A stretch of 64,000 nt of DNA. Source: Phytopythium helicoides (taxonomy: Eukaryota; Oomycota; Peronosporomycetes; Pythiales; Pythiaceae). The stretch is from the NCBI GenBank assembly GCA_024867545.1, contig JANFNE010000089.1:1-64000 (forward strand). Reading direction: 5' to 3'. The notes under the pieces were generated by a model. That model was not told the origin of the DNA. It searched no databases and saw only the letters and a list, made by a program, of their open reading frames with translations. A program made the position numbers and the translations under genes. Below are positions 19,514-28,987 of this stretch, in pieces (the first letter of the stretch is position 1; each line of letters starts with the position of its first letter).

Positions 19514-20665
19514 TTAATTTTTTACTTTATAACGAATTAAAAAAGATTCAAATTTACCTAAAAAAGGTATAATTACTATAAAGAAAAAAAAATAATAAAT
19601 CATGCTAACAATACCTATTTCTGTATAAGGGTATTCTACAGGCATTTGTCCTATCCAACCTAAAATAAAGAAAGCAACAACTAATAACCAATAACATACT
19701 TTAAATATAGGTCTAAAAGCTGTACTTCTAATTTCAGAAGAATTAGTAAAAGGTATAGTTAACATTACAATTAAAGAACCAAACATTGCAATAACACCAC
19801 CAATCTTATTTGGAATAGATCTTAAAATTGCATAAAAAGGTAAAAAATACCATTCTGGTACAATATGTAAAGGTGTTTTCATTGGATTTGCTTCAATATA
19901 ATTATCTGGATGACCTAATGTATTTGGGTAATAAAAAACAAAAATAAAAAAAACTAATAATAAACCCATTACACCAAAAAGATCTTTAGTATAAAAATAA
20001 GGATAAAAAGGGATATTTTCTGTTTTTATTGTTAAACCTAAAGGATTATTTGATCCTACTTCATGTAATAAAGCTAAATGTATAATAACTGCACCTGCAA
20101 TTACAAAAGGAAAAGTAAAATGTAAACTAAAAAAACGATTTAAAGTTGGATTATCAACAGCAAAACCACCCCATAACCAATCAACAATATCTTTACCAAT
20201 AAAAGGTATTGCTGAAAATAAATTAGTAATAACGGTAGCACCCCAAAAACTCATTTGTCCCCATGGTAAAACATAACCCATAAAAGCAGTAGCCATCATT
20301 AAAATAAAAATAATAACACCTGAACACCATACTTTTTCTCTTGGGGTTATATATGAACCATAATATAAACCTCTAAAAATATGTACATAAACAACTATAA
20401 AAAAAAATGAAGCACCATTAGCATGTGCATATCTAATTAACCAACCATTATTAACATCTCTCATAATATGTTCTACGCTATTAAAAGCTAAATCAATATG
20501 TGGTGTATAATGCATTGCTAAAAAAATACCTGTTAATATTTGTATAACTAACATTAATCCAGCTAAAACACCAAATCCGTAAAAATAATTAAAATTAATA
20601 GGTGTCGGATAATCTATTAAATGATTATTAAGAACTGCAAATAAAGATTTTTGATTCCATCTCAT
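19514..20665 (-). CDS. cob: Apocytochrome b (second copy)
   Basis: Same 383 residues as 3966-5117, including the four haem histidines and PEWY. Confidence 0.98.
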   Translation of the reverse strand: MRWNQKSLFAVLNNHLIDYPTPINFNYFYGFGVLAGLMLVIQILTGIFLAMHYTPHIDLAFNSVEHIMRDVNNGWLIRYAHANGASFFFIVVYVHIFRGLYYGSYITPREKVWCSGVIIFILMMATAFMGYVLPWGQMSFWGATVITNLFSAIPFIGKDIVDWLWGGFAVDNPTLNRFFSLHFTFPFVIAGAVIIHLALLHEVGSNNPLGLTIKTENIPFYPYFYTKDLFGVMGLLLVFFIFVFYYPNTLGHPDNYIEANPMKTPLHIVPEWYFLPFYAILRSIPNKIGGVIAMFGSLIVMLTIPFTNSSEIRSTAFRPIFKVCYWLLVVAFFILGWIGQMPVEYPYTEIGIVSMIYYFFFFIVIIPFLGKFESFLIRYKVKN

Positions 20666-20714
20666 TTAAATGAAATAGAATTAAACCTAAAAACAAATAT
20701 TATTTTAAAATAAA

Positions 20715-21278
20715 TTAATGTATTTTTTTATTCCAAGGACTATTAAATTCAAATAATCTGTATTGTTGAGATAAATTTATAGGTTCATAAACAACTCTTT
20801 TTTTTAATTCATTATAATATACTTCTAAAAATCCACTTAAAGGGAAATCTTTTCTTAAAGGATGACCTTCAAAACCATAATCTGTTAAAATTCTTCTTAA
20901 ATCAGGATGATTAAAAAAAAAAATTCCAAACATATCCCAAACTTCTCTTTCAGCCCAATTAGCATTTTCATAAATATTAACAATTGAATCTACTGGTTGT
21001 AATTCATTTATTGATATTTTAACTTTTAAACGATTATTAAAACGTATACTTAATAAATTATAAACAATTTCAAAACGTTTTTTTTTATTGATATAATCAA
21101 CTGCACAAATATCTGATAATAATTTAAACTGACTATTTGTATGATTTTTTAAAAAAAAAAGTATAGGAATTATTTTATTAGAAGGAACATTTATACATAA
21201 TTCATTTTTATAAATAGTATAATTTATAATAGGTAAAATTTGTAATAAATATTGACTAAATTTTTGTAATAATTTCAT
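20715..21278 (-). CDS. nad9: NADH dehydrogenase subunit 9 (intact copy)
   Basis: Peripheral-arm subunit (30-kDa type) of complex I. The intact frame codes for 187 residues, the usual length. Family blocks are [12 protein letters not shown] (about 108-120), [26 protein letters not shown] (about 122-147, read in parts) and the EFNSPW C-terminus. It is the only undamaged copy in the window; the A1 copy at 3351-3916 has two one-base insertions in T runs. Confidence 0.97.
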   Translation of the reverse strand: MKLLQKFSQYLLQILPIINYTIYKNELCINVPSNKIIPILFFLKNHTNSQFKLLSDICAVDYINKKKRFEIVYNLLSIRFNNRLKVKISINELQPVDSIVNIYENANWAEREVWDMFGIFFFNHPDLRRILTDYGFEGHPLRKDFPLSGFLEVYYNELKKRVVYEPINLSQQYRLFEFNSPWNKKIH

Positions 21279-21368
21279 AGTAAAATTTGAAGTATATTTT
21301 AAATATACTTAAACAATTAAGTTTATATATATATATTATAATAAAATTTAATACTAATATAAATTAAC

Positions 21369-21439
21369 AGGAAAAATTGGACTTGAACCAATAACAATAA
21401 TTTTGGAGACTATTATTTTACCAATTAAACTATTTTCCC
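21369..21439 (-). tRNA. trnW(cca): tRNA-Trp(CCA) (intact copy)
   Basis: Acceptor GGGAAAA pairs with TTTTCCT over seven positions (terminal G-U). Anticodon CCA. This copy folds correctly, unlike the one at 3191. Confidence 0.95.
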
Positions 21440-21531
21440 TTTTTAATTTTTTTTTTTATAATTTATTGATATTAAAATTTTTATTATTTTGGTTTTAAAT
21501 AATTAAAATATAATTTAATTTAAGAATGTTA

Positions 21532-22147
21532 AAGAGCTCTTCCAGCCACAGGTTCCCCTACGACTACCTTGTTACGACTTCATCAAAGTTACTAATTACT
21601 TTTTAAGAACATTTAATAAAATAATTATTAATATAAATTATATTAATTATATAATTTTTACATTAAAACTAATTAATTAAAAATTATTTTAAAAATAATT
21701 AACTTCCTGGATGTGACGGGCGGTGTGTACAAAGTCTAGTAACATATTCACCGCAGCATGCTGTTCTGCGATTACTAGCGATTCCAACTTCATATGGGCG
21801 AGTTGCAGCCCATAATCCGAACTAAGATAATCTTTAAAGATTTGCTCCAATTTTTAATCATTATTGCCTCTCATTGTAATTATCATTGTAGCACGTGTGT
21901 AGCCCAACTCATAAGGGCCATGAAGACTTGACGTCATCCCTACCTTCCTTCAACCTATCATTGACATTTTTATTAGAGTGCCTTTATTTTTATAATAAAG
22001 TAGCAACTAATAATAGGGGTTGCGCTCGTTAAAGGATTTAACCAAACATTTCACAACACGAGCTGACGACAGCCATGCAACGCCTGTTTAAATTAAATTT
22101 AATTTTTTAATTTAATTAGCAAGAGTTGGTAAGGTTCTGCGCGTATT

Positions 22148-22179
<32 letters not shown>

Positions 22180-23039
22180 TAGACTCCCGTCAATTCCTTT
22201 GAATTTCAATCTTGCGATTATACTTTTCAGGCGGAGTGCTTAACGCGTTAGCTTGATATCTAAAAATTCTAAATATGAGCACTCATCGTTTACGGCATGG
22301 ACTACCGGGGTCTCTAATCCCGTTCGCTACCCAAGCTTTCGTTTCTCAGTGTCAGTATATACCCAGATAATTGCCTTCGCTTTTGATCTTCCTTCTATTA
22401 TCAACATATTTTATCCCTCCAATAGAAATTCCATTATCCTCTATTTATACTCAAGTTTTTCAGTTTTGAAAAAATTTATAAAGTTAAGCTTTAATTTGTT
22501 TTTTTCAACTTAAAAAACCACCTACAAACCCTTTACGCCTAATCATTCCGAATAATGCTCGCTCCTCCCGTATTACCGCGGCTGCTGGCACGGGTATTAG
22601 CCGGAACTTCTTTTTTAAGTACTGTCATTTTCCTCCTTAATGAAAGAGCTTTACAACCTAATTAGCCTTCTTCACTCACTTGGTATTGCTGGATCAAGCT
22701 TTCGCTCATTGTCCAAAATTCCTCACTGCTGCCTTTAAAAAAGTTTGGGCCGTGTCTCAGTCCCAATGTGGCTGATCATTCTTTCAAACCAGCTAAAGAT
22801 AGTAGGCTTGGTAGTCTTTTAAACTACCAACTACCTAATCTTACGCAAACTCATCTTTTAACGTTATAAAACTTTATGAATTATTCAGTATTTTTATAAA
22901 TATAATTATCCTGAATTAAAAGGTAGATAATTCACGCGTTACTCACCCGTTCGCTATGTTTTTTAAAAACATTCAACTTGCATGTGTTAAGCATACCAAT
23001 AGCATTTATTCTGAGCCAGGATCAAACTCTATTTAATTT
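21532..23039 (-). rRNA. rns: Small-subunit ribosomal RNA (second copy)
   Basis: Reverse complement of 1591-3098 with the same universal blocks. The processing stem strands are mirrored at 21508-21530 and 23093-23115. Confidence 0.96.
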
Positions 23040-23160
23040 TTATATTAAAATTTAATATAAATTTTTAAAAAATCACAGAAAATTTAAAATAAAACATTCT
23101 TAGATTAAATTATATCTTAAAGAATATATTTTTTTAATTATAATTATTATATAAAAAAAT

Positions 23161-23243
23161 GGAGAAAGTAGGATTTGAACCTACGTAGAAATTATTTCAA
23201 CAAATTTACAGTCTGCCGCTTTTAACCACTCAGCCATTTCTCC
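23161..23243 (-). tRNA. trnY(gua): tRNA-Tyr(GUA) (second copy)
   Basis: Mirror of 1387-1469. Confidence 0.93.
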
Positions 23244-23247
23244 CTTT

Positions 23248-23318
23248 GTGATTAGTGGGACTCGAACCCACAATATTTACTTGGAAGATAAAGGATTTAC
23301 CAATTAATCTATAATCAC
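23248..23318 (-). tRNA. trnG(ucc): tRNA-Gly(UCC) (second copy)
   Basis: Mirror of 1312-1382. Confidence 0.95.
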
Positions 23319-23328
23319 AATAAAATAA

Positions 23329-23413
23329 AAAGTATAAATGTCAATTCTAATATTATTCCCTTTTAATATTTTTGGAAATACCAAAAACTGCCTTTGGGTC
23401 CATTTATGTCTTT
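23329..23413 (-). ncRNA. Unassigned structured RNA candidate (second copy)
   Basis: Mirror of 1217-1301, with the same long end-pairing stem and inner hairpin. Confidence 0.3.
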
Positions 23414-23421
23414 GTTTAAAA

Positions 23422-23491
23422 GCAAAAAAAGGGATTCGAACCCTCAACATTAACCTTGGCAAGGTTATACTCTACCATTGAGCTATTTTTG
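23422..23491 (-). tRNA. trnG(gcc): tRNA-Gly(GCC) (second copy)
   Basis: Mirror of 1139-1208. Confidence 0.95.
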
Positions 23492-23505
23492 CATTTAAAT
23501 TTTTT

Positions 23506-24036
23506 TTATTTAATAACAAATAATGAATTTAATAATACGTATAATTCATTATTTTTTTTTGAATTAGTATGAATAGATATATCAATTGGAGGTATATCTC
23601 TAAATCTTAAAAATTCTGTTTTTAATTCAAAAAAATTTAAAACATTTTTAATTTGAAAATTTAAAATATTTTTATTTTTAATATTAAAATTAATTTTATT
23701 TATATTTGGTAATATAAATATTAATAATTTTTCTAAAAAGATATTAATATTTTTTTTTCTTAAAGTTACTTTACAACCAATTATTGAGTTTTTTTTAATT
23801 TTCAAAAAAATATTATTTTTTTTTGATTTAGTTACAATAGGTTTTTGATTTGTAATTAATTTTAAAAGTATTATTATATTTATTAATTTTTTTTTTTCAA
23901 TATTAGCATTTTTAAAACCAATATTTAAACAAATTTTATTAATTTTAGGTATTTCGTATACATTTTTAAAATTAAATTTTGTTATTAAGTCGTATGTTGT
24001 AATATTTTGATAATGATTTTTAAAATTTTTATTCAT
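23506..24036 (-). CDS. rpl5: Ribosomal protein L5 (second copy)
   Basis: Same 176 residues as 594-1124. Confidence 0.93.
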   Translation of the reverse strand: MNKNFKNHYQNITTYDLITKFNFKNVYEIPKINKICLNIGFKNANIEKKKLINIIILLKLITNQKPIVTKSKKNNIFLKIKKNSIIGCKVTLRKKNINIFLEKLLIFILPNINKINFNIKNKNILNFQIKNVLNFFELKTEFLRFRDIPPIDISIHTNSKKNNELYVLLNSLFVIK

Positions 24037-24051
24037 ATTTAATTGAAAAAC

Positions 24052-24423
24052 TTATAAAATATTTGAAGATAATGATAATATTTTAAAATTTTTTTGTTTT
24101 CTAAATTCAGAAGTAATTGGACCAAAAATACGAGTACCTAGAGGTTTATTTTGATTATTTAATATAATAATACAATTTTTATCAAATTTTATCATATTAC
24201 CTATTGTACTTTTTTTTTGATATTTTGTATGTATAATTAAAGCCTTAAATAAATCACCTTTAGTTATCTTAACTTTTTTTTTTTGATTTAAACGTAAACT
24301 TTTTGCTGAAATTAATATTGTATCACCAATTTTTCCTGTTTTTTTTTTATATATTTTTATACATTGTCCTATTTTTACACCACTGTTATCATTTACTTTT
24401 AATTTAGTTTGTATTTGAATCAT
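24052..24423 (-). CDS. rpl14: Ribosomal protein L14 (second copy)
   Basis: Same 123 residues as 207-578. Confidence 0.95.
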   Translation of the reverse strand: MIQIQTKLKVNDNSGVKIGQCIKIYKKKTGKIGDTILISAKSLRLNQKKKVKITKGDLFKALIIHTKYQKKSTIGNMIKFDKNCIIILNNQNKPLGTRIFGPITSEFRKQKNFKILSLSSNIL

Positions 24424-24501
24424 AATTTAATTTTATATAAATAAAATAAAAAACAATTTATTTTTTTTTTATTTTATTTAAAATGTATTATTATAGAATT
24501 T

Positions 24502-24583
24502 ATCAAAGAAGGGACTTGAACCCTTAATGCTTTAAAGCTTTACATCCTAAGTGTAACGTGTTTACCAATTTCACCACTTTGAT
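24502..24583 (-). tRNA. trnL(uag): tRNA-Leu(UAG) (second copy)
   Basis: Mirror of 47-128. Confidence 0.93.
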
Positions 24584-24590
24584 AAGTTAT

Positions 24591-24673
24591 ACCTACTATT
24601 GGACTTGAACCAATAACCCTCTATAGGGAACAGATTTTAAATCTATCGTGTTTACCAATTTCACCAAGTAGGC
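24591..24673 (-). tRNA. trnL(uaa): tRNA-Leu(UAA)
   Basis: This is the complete copy. Acceptor GCCTACT pairs with AGTAGGT (terminal G-U). The loop TTTAAAA gives UAA. It has a long variable arm. It sits ten bases from the start of the divergent tatC. Confidence 0.95.
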
Positions 24674-24683
24674 TTAAAAATAT

Positions 24684-25433
24684 ATGAAAAAAAATAAAAT
24701 AATAACTTATTTACAATTACATTTATATGAATTAAAATATAATTTTTTTATAATACTTTTTACCTTTTTATATCTTTTTATAATTTCTTATTATTTTTCT
24801 AATCAATTAATATTTTTATTAATTAACATATTAATTAATAAAAATATGTTAAAATATTTTATATTTACAAATATAACAGAAATTTTTACAACAAATATAT
24901 TAATTTCTTTTTTTATTTCATTATTTATTACTTTTCAATTAAGTTTATTTCTTTTTTGGTTTTTTTTAAAAAAGGGTTTATTTAAATATGAAAATTTTCA
25001 AATAATAAAATTATTTATTATTTTTTTTTTTTTAAATTATATAATAATAAATATTATTTTAATAAAAATTATTCCAAATATTTGGTTTTTTTTTTTAAAT
25101 ATAAATTTTTCAAATAATTATTTATTTAATATATATTTTGAACCAAAAATTAATAATTATTTTAATTTTTTTTTTATTTCATTTATTTATCTTTTTTTGA
25201 TTTTTATATATTTTTTTTTATTTTATTTAATAATTTTTAATAATATTTTTAAAATAAAAACAATAATAAATTTACGAAAATTTTTTTATTTAAAATTTAT
25301 ATTAATAAGTAATATAATATCACCTCCTGAAATAATAAATCAATTAATAATTATTTTAATTTTTATTTTTTTATTTGAATTATATTTATTTATATATTTT
25401 CTTTTAAATAGATATTTTTTTAATAAAATTTAA
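24684..25433 (+). CDS. tatC: Sec-independent translocase TatC
   Basis: Core membrane subunit of the twin-arginine translocase (older names mttB, ymf16), which in bacteria moves folded proteins across the inner membrane. The 249-residue product has six hydrophobic segments. Family marks are the N-terminal YLQLHLYELK (about 9-18), ITEIFTTNI near 64-72 at the position of the T-PEP-F loop, and SPPEIINQLIIILIF near 213-227. It is extremely Phe/Ile/Leu-rich. Its 3' end overlaps the antisense orf66 by 30 bases. In mitochondria it is known from jakobids, plants and oomycetes; its natural substrate there is probably the Rieske protein in some lineages. Confidence 0.93.
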   Translation: MKKNKIITYLQLHLYELKYNFFIILFTFLYLFIISYYFSNQLIFLLINILINKNMLKYFIFTNITEIFTTNILISFFISLFITFQLSLFLFWFFLKKGLFKYENFQIIKLFIIFFFLNYIIINIILIKIIPNIWFFFLNINFSNNYLFNIYFEPKINNYFNFFFISFIYLFLIFIYFFLFYLIIFNNIFKIKTIINLRKFFYLKFILISNIISPPEIINQLIIILIFIFLFELYLFIYFLLNRYFFNKI

Positions 25434-25604
25434 TTTATTTTTATTTGAAAAAGTATTTAAATTTTTATCTTTTTTAGTTTCTTTAAATATTTTAAAATTT
25501 AATTGATAATTTTTAATATACTTAATAGATGTTATTTTTAATAAAGCACCGTTTATTAAAATAATATTGTTTTTATAATTAAAGAATTTTTTATTTTTTT
25601 TCAT
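25404..25604 (-). CDS. orf66, small basic protein, possibly bL31-like
   Basis: A 66-residue, Lys/Asn/Ile-rich product without a membrane segment. The order of NG, a short strand, ITS, and a terminal F-KK resembles the core of small ribosomal protein L31, which ochrophyte and jakobid mtDNAs encode, but the zinc cysteines and HP-W motif are missing, so this is only a suggestion. The end overlaps tatC tail to tail by 30 bases. The start lies 34 bases from the divergent trnC. The mirror copy begins at 63875 and is cut by the window. Confidence 0.5.
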   Translation of the reverse strand: MKKNKKFFNYKNNIILINGALLKITSIKYIKNYQLNFKIFKETKKDKNLNTFSNKNKLNFIKKISI

Positions 25605-25638
25605 ATATTTTTATAAAATTTTAATTTTATTTAATATT

Positions 25639-25709
25639 GGCTAGATAACATAATGGTTAATGTAAAGGACTGCAAATCCTTTAATGACGGTTCGATTCCG
25701 TCTCTAGCT
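25639..25709 (+). tRNA. trnC(gca): tRNA-Cys(GCA)
   Basis: Acceptor GGCTAGA pairs with TCTAGCT (terminal G-U). Stem AAGGA/TCCTT holds loop CTGCAAA (GCA). Confidence 0.95.
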
Positions 25710-25715
25710 TTTTAA

Positions 25716-25799
25716 GGATAGAGTGGGATTTGAACCCACGGTATTGTTAAATACTTCAGTTTTCAAGACTGACACCTTAAACCACTCGATCACCTATCC
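25716..25799 (-). tRNA. trnS(uga): tRNA-Ser(UGA)
   Basis: Acceptor GGATAGG pairs with TCTATCC. Loop CTTGAAA gives UGA. The long variable arm marks a class II Ser tRNA. It reads all UCN codons. Confidence 0.95.
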
Positions 25800-25810
25800 A
25801 ATAATAAAAT

Positions 25811-26188
25811 TTAACGTCTTTTCATTTTTTTAACTCTACAACCATTAAAAGGTCTTGAAGTTATATCAAAAACGTGTCCAATTTTTATTTTATTTTTTTT
25901 AATATTTTTAAGTACATTGAATCTACCTAAACCTGTTCCATTAAAATATATATTTAATTTTTTTATTTTTTTAATTTGAATAAATTTATTAATTTTATAT
26001 ATTATTAATTGAACATTATATGGTGTATTTTTTTTAAATTTAGTTTTTTTAAGAGATTTAGTAGACCATTGTTTTAAAAGTTCACCATTATGTTTAGTTA
26101 AACTTAAAAGAGTGTTTTTTAAACTACATTTTACATGAAGATTACCTAAAATTAAAGTATTTTTATTTTTATATTTTTTTTTAATCAT
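25811..26188 (-). CDS. rps11: Ribosomal protein S11
   Basis: Small-subunit platform protein uS11. The 125-residue product shows the FNGTGLGRFNVLK segment near 85-97 and the C-terminal DITSRPFNGCRVKKMKRR block near 108-125, which corresponds to the bacterial P-HNGCRPPK-RR end. It is 16 nt downstream of rps13, the bacterial alpha-operon order. The mirror copy is at 63291-63668. Confidence 0.95.
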   Translation of the reverse strand: MIKKKYKNKNTLILGNLHVKCSLKNTLLSLTKHNGELLKQWSTKSLKKTKFKKNTPYNVQLIIYKINKFIQIKKIKKLNIYFNGTGLGRFNVLKNIKKNKIKIGHVFDITSRPFNGCRVKKMKRR

Positions 26189-26204
26189 TTTTATTTAAAA
26201 TAAT

Positions 26205-26621
26205 TTATTTTTTTTTTTTTTTTTGAGACTTAGTAGAGCGTTTCTTTGTATTTGATGACTGTTTTTGAATAAAAATTTTTTTGATTTTTTTAGCAGTCTT
26301 CGCATTTGTATGTGTACGTTGTCCTCTTACAGGTAATCCTAAACTTTGTCTTATTCCACGATTACTTTTTATCTCTAAAAGTTCATTTAATCTATCTTTT
26401 TTTGATTTTTTTAGCAATTGTTCGATTTTTATATTTTTATTAATATAATTTATCAAACGGTTTACATGATTATTTTTAAGTTTATTAATAGTTATTTGAG
26501 GATTAATTCCTATATTTTTACAAATTTTTTTAGATTGATATTCATTTATACCATATAAAACAGTTAATGAATATAAAATACTTTTTGAATCTGAAATTGT
26601 TTTATTAAAAATATATAACAT
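26205..26621 (-). CDS. rps13: Ribosomal protein S13
   Basis: Small-subunit head protein uS13. The 138-residue product carries the GINEYQSKKICKNIGI helix-two-turn-helix region near 24-39 and the diagnostic NRGIRQSLGLPVRGQRTHTN block near 86-105, then a very basic tail. It is divergent from rpl2, with only 28 bases between their start codons. The mirror copy is at 62858-63274. Confidence 0.96.
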   Translation of the reverse strand: MLYIFNKTISDSKSILYSLTVLYGINEYQSKKICKNIGINPQITINKLKNNHVNRLINYINKNIKIEQLLKKSKKDRLNELLEIKSNRGIRQSLGLPVRGQRTHTNAKTAKKIKKIFIQKQSSNTKKRSTKSQKKKKK

Positions 26622-26649
26622 AATAGATTATATCTATATACCATATAAA

Positions 26650-27459
26650 ATGATAGAAAAAAAAATAAATCCCATTACACCATCACAACGACATACAATT
26701 TTATTAAAAAAAGATAGTTTAAGTAAAAAATTTAAAATTAAAAAATTAATAAAAGGTTTTAAAAGATCTAATGGTAGAAATAATCAAGGTAGAATAACTG
26801 TAAGACATAGAGGTGGAGGTCATAAACGTTTATATAGAAAAATAACTTTTAATAGATCTAATAACAATGTTGAAGGTTATGTTAATAAAATATTATATGA
26901 TCCTAATAGATCTGCAAATATAGCTTATATTAAAAATGATTTAGAATCTTTTTTAATTTTAGCACCTGAAGGTTTACAACTTAATCAATATTTAAAAAGT
27001 TCATCTCAAGCAGAATTAAAAATAGGAAATGCTTTACCTTTAAAAGATATTCCTATAGGTAGTTTAATTCATAATATAAGTTTAACTCCTAATTCAAAAG
27101 GTAAATTTATAAGAAGCGCAGGTACTTCAGCACAATTAATACAAAAAATTGATGATAAATATGCAAAAATAAGATTAAGTTCTGGTGAATTAAAATTAAT
27201 TTTATTAACTTGTTATGCCACTTTAGGTACTGTTTCAAATATTAATTTTAAAAAAATAAAATTAGGTAAGGCAGGACGTTCTAGATGGTTAAATCGTCGA
27301 CCAGTTGTTAGAGGTGTTGCTAAAAATCCAGTAGATCACCCACATGGTGGTGGTGAAGGAAAAACAAGTGGAGGTAGACCTTCTGTAACACCTCAAGGTA
27401 GAATAACTAAAGGTCAACCAACACGAAAAAAAAAAAAAAAAAAATTAATTATTCAATAA
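26650..27459 (+). CDS. rpl2: Ribosomal protein L2
   Basis: Large-subunit protein uL2, close to the peptidyl-transferase centre. The 269-residue product is nearly bacterial in length. It has the GRITVRHRGGGHKR block (about 47-60), the RSANIAYI strand, and the catalytic-loop segment NPVDHPHGGGEGKTSGGR (about 226-243) with His230. It heads the rpl2-rps19-rps3-rpl16 run, an S10-operon remnant. The mirror copy is at 62020-62829. Confidence 0.98.
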   Translation: MIEKKINPITPSQRHTILLKKDSLSKKFKIKKLIKGFKRSNGRNNQGRITVRHRGGGHKRLYRKITFNRSNNNVEGYVNKILYDPNRSANIAYIKNDLESFLILAPEGLQLNQYLKSSSQAELKIGNALPLKDIPIGSLIHNISLTPNSKGKFIRSAGTSAQLIQKIDDKYAKIRLSSGELKLILLTCYATLGTVSNINFKKIKLGKAGRSRWLNRRPVVRGVAKNPVDHPHGGGEGKTSGGRPSVTPQGRITKGQPTRKKKKKKLIIQ

Positions 27460-27466
27460 TTTAATT

Positions 27467-27703
27467 ATGTCTAGAAGTAAATATAAAGGTCCTTTTTTTA
27501 AAGTTAATTTATTAAAAAAAAAGCAATGGATTAAAATAGATAATAAAAATTTAATAATTTTACCTGAATATGTTGATCATTTTGTAAATGTTTATAATGG
27601 AAAAACTTTTGTAAATCTTAAAATAAATGAAAAAATGATAGGTTTTAAATTCGGTGAATTTATAAATACACGTAAAAAACATATATATAAAAAAAAAAAA
27701 TAA
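27467..27703 (+). CDS. rps19: Ribosomal protein S19
   Basis: Small-subunit head protein uS19, 78 residues. The start MSRSKYKGPF and the end GFKFGEFINTRK correspond to the conserved R-S-W-KGPF and G-KLGEF--TR blocks. It is seven bases after rpl2. The mirror copy is at 61776-62012. Confidence 0.94.
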   Translation: MSRSKYKGPFFKVNLLKKKQWIKIDNKNLIILPEYVDHFVNVYNGKTFVNLKINEKMIGFKFGEFINTRKKHIYKKKK

Positions 27704-27714
27704 TATAAATAATT

Positions 27715-28476
27715 ATGGGTCAAAAAATTATACCAATTAGTTTACGATTAAATAAAAAAGAAAATTGGCATTCAAGTTGGATTGTTGAAAAAAATGAATA
27801 TTCAAATTTATTACATTTTGATTTAGAAATTAGAAAATATTTTGAAAATATTTTTAATTATAAAAATATAAAATTAATTAAAATAAATACAGTTAAAGTT
27901 TCAAAAAATATTTATGTCTATATTTATATACGACATAACTATAATTCAAAAAATTTTTATAAATTACCTTATAATAAAATTTTAAATCATTTAAATGCTT
28001 ATTTTCAAGAAAATAATATTAAAATTTTTATAAAAAATGTAAAAATTAATGATTTAAAAATTTTAAAAAAAAATATTGGAAAAATTTTTCGTTTTATAAA
28101 AAAAAATAATAAAATAAATAAAGATGTTAAAAAAATGATATATAATTTTAGTTATGCATTATATACTAAAAATATCAATATTATATCTTATTATATAAAA
28201 CAAACATTAGAAAGAAAAAAATCACATAAGAAATTTATAAAAAATATTAATAATATTCTTCAAAGTTTTTTTAAAATGTTTTCTAATTTTATAGGTTATC
28301 GTTTACAATTTAAAGGAAGATTAAATGGCTCAAAACGAAAAAAAAAATTAGTTTATCAAAAAGGAAAAATACCATTAAATACTTTAAAATATGATATTAA
28401 ATACCATTTGAATGAATTTAAAACACCTTCAGGTATTTGTAGTATTAAATTATGGATTTTTTTAAAAAAAAATTAA
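27715..28476 (+). CDS. rps3: Ribosomal protein S3
   Basis: Small-subunit protein uS3 at the mRNA entry. The 253-residue product begins MGQKIIPISLRL, like other organelle S3, followed by W-SSW. The C-terminal domain is seen as GYRLQFKGRLNGSKR (about 197-211) and GKIPLNTLKYDIKY, with the end TPSGICSIKLWIF. The middle is Lys/Asn-rich and poorly conserved. It is twelve bases after rps19 and five before rpl16. The mirror copy is at 61003-61764. Confidence 0.93.
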   Translation: MGQKIIPISLRLNKKENWHSSWIVEKNEYSNLLHFDLEIRKYFENIFNYKNIKLIKINTVKVSKNIYVYIYIRHNYNSKNFYKLPYNKILNHLNAYFQENNIKIFIKNVKINDLKILKKNIGKIFRFIKKNNKINKDVKKMIYNFSYALYTKNINIISYYIKQTLERKKSHKKFIKNINNILQSFFKMFSNFIGYRLQFKGRLNGSKRKKKLVYQKGKIPLNTLKYDIKYHLNEFKTPSGICSIKLWIFLKKN

Positions 28477-28480
28477 ATTT

Positions 28481-28885
28481 ATGTTATTTCCTAAAAAAAC
28501 AAAATATAAAAAACAATTTAAAGGTAAACTTGTAGGTAAAACAACAAAAGGTAATCAAATAGTTTTTGGTAAATATGCTATTAAAGTTTTAGAAGAAGCT
28601 AGATTAACTGCTAGACAAATAGAAGCAACAAGACGAATTATTGTTAGAAAAATGAAACGATTAGGATTTTTATGGATACGTGTTTTTCCAGATATTCCTG
28701 TTACTTCAAAACCAACAGAAAACCGTATGGGTAAAGGAAAAGGTGCTGTTTCTTTTTGGGTTGCTAAAGTAAAAAAAGGACAAATTTTATATGAAATTAG
28801 TGGTATTTCATTAGAAAATGCTAAAAAAGTATTAAAAGCGGGTTCTAATAAATTACCTGTTAAAACAAAATTTATTTATAAATAA
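28481..28885 (+). CDS. rpl16: Ribosomal protein L16
   Basis: Large-subunit protein uL16, which helps place the A-site tRNA. The 134-residue product begins MLFPKKTKYKKQFKGK and contains FGKYAIKVLEEARLTARQIEATRR, RVFPDIPVTSKPTENRMGKGKGA and FWVAKVKKGQILYEI (read in parts across about 27-110). Arg codon CGA is used in the ATRR segment. It ends one base before trnI(cau). The mirror copy is at 60594-60998. Confidence 0.98.
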   Translation: MLFPKKTKYKKQFKGKLVGKTTKGNQIVFGKYAIKVLEEARLTARQIEATRRIIVRKMKRLGFLWIRVFPDIPVTSKPTENRMGKGKGAVSFWVAKVKKGQILYEISGISLENAKKVLKAGSNKLPVKTKFIYK

Positions 28886-28886
28886 A

Positions 28887-28959
28887 AGGCTTATAGTTTA
28901 ATTGGTTAGAGCATACCGCTCATAACGGTGTAGTTGTAGGTTCAAGTCCTACTAGGCCT
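28887..28959 (+). tRNA. trnI(cau): tRNA-Ile(CAU), probably lysidine-modified
   Basis: Acceptor AGGCTTA pairs with TAGGCCT (one G-U). Stem TACCG/CGGTG holds loop CTCATAA (CAU). Three CAU tRNAs exist; this one most resembles the plant-mitochondrial trnI(cau) from memory, and AUA codons are very common while trnI(gau) cannot read them. Tested alternative: elongator Met. Confidence 0.75.
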
Positions 28960-28987
28960 ATATATTTAATAATAACTTATTATTTAA

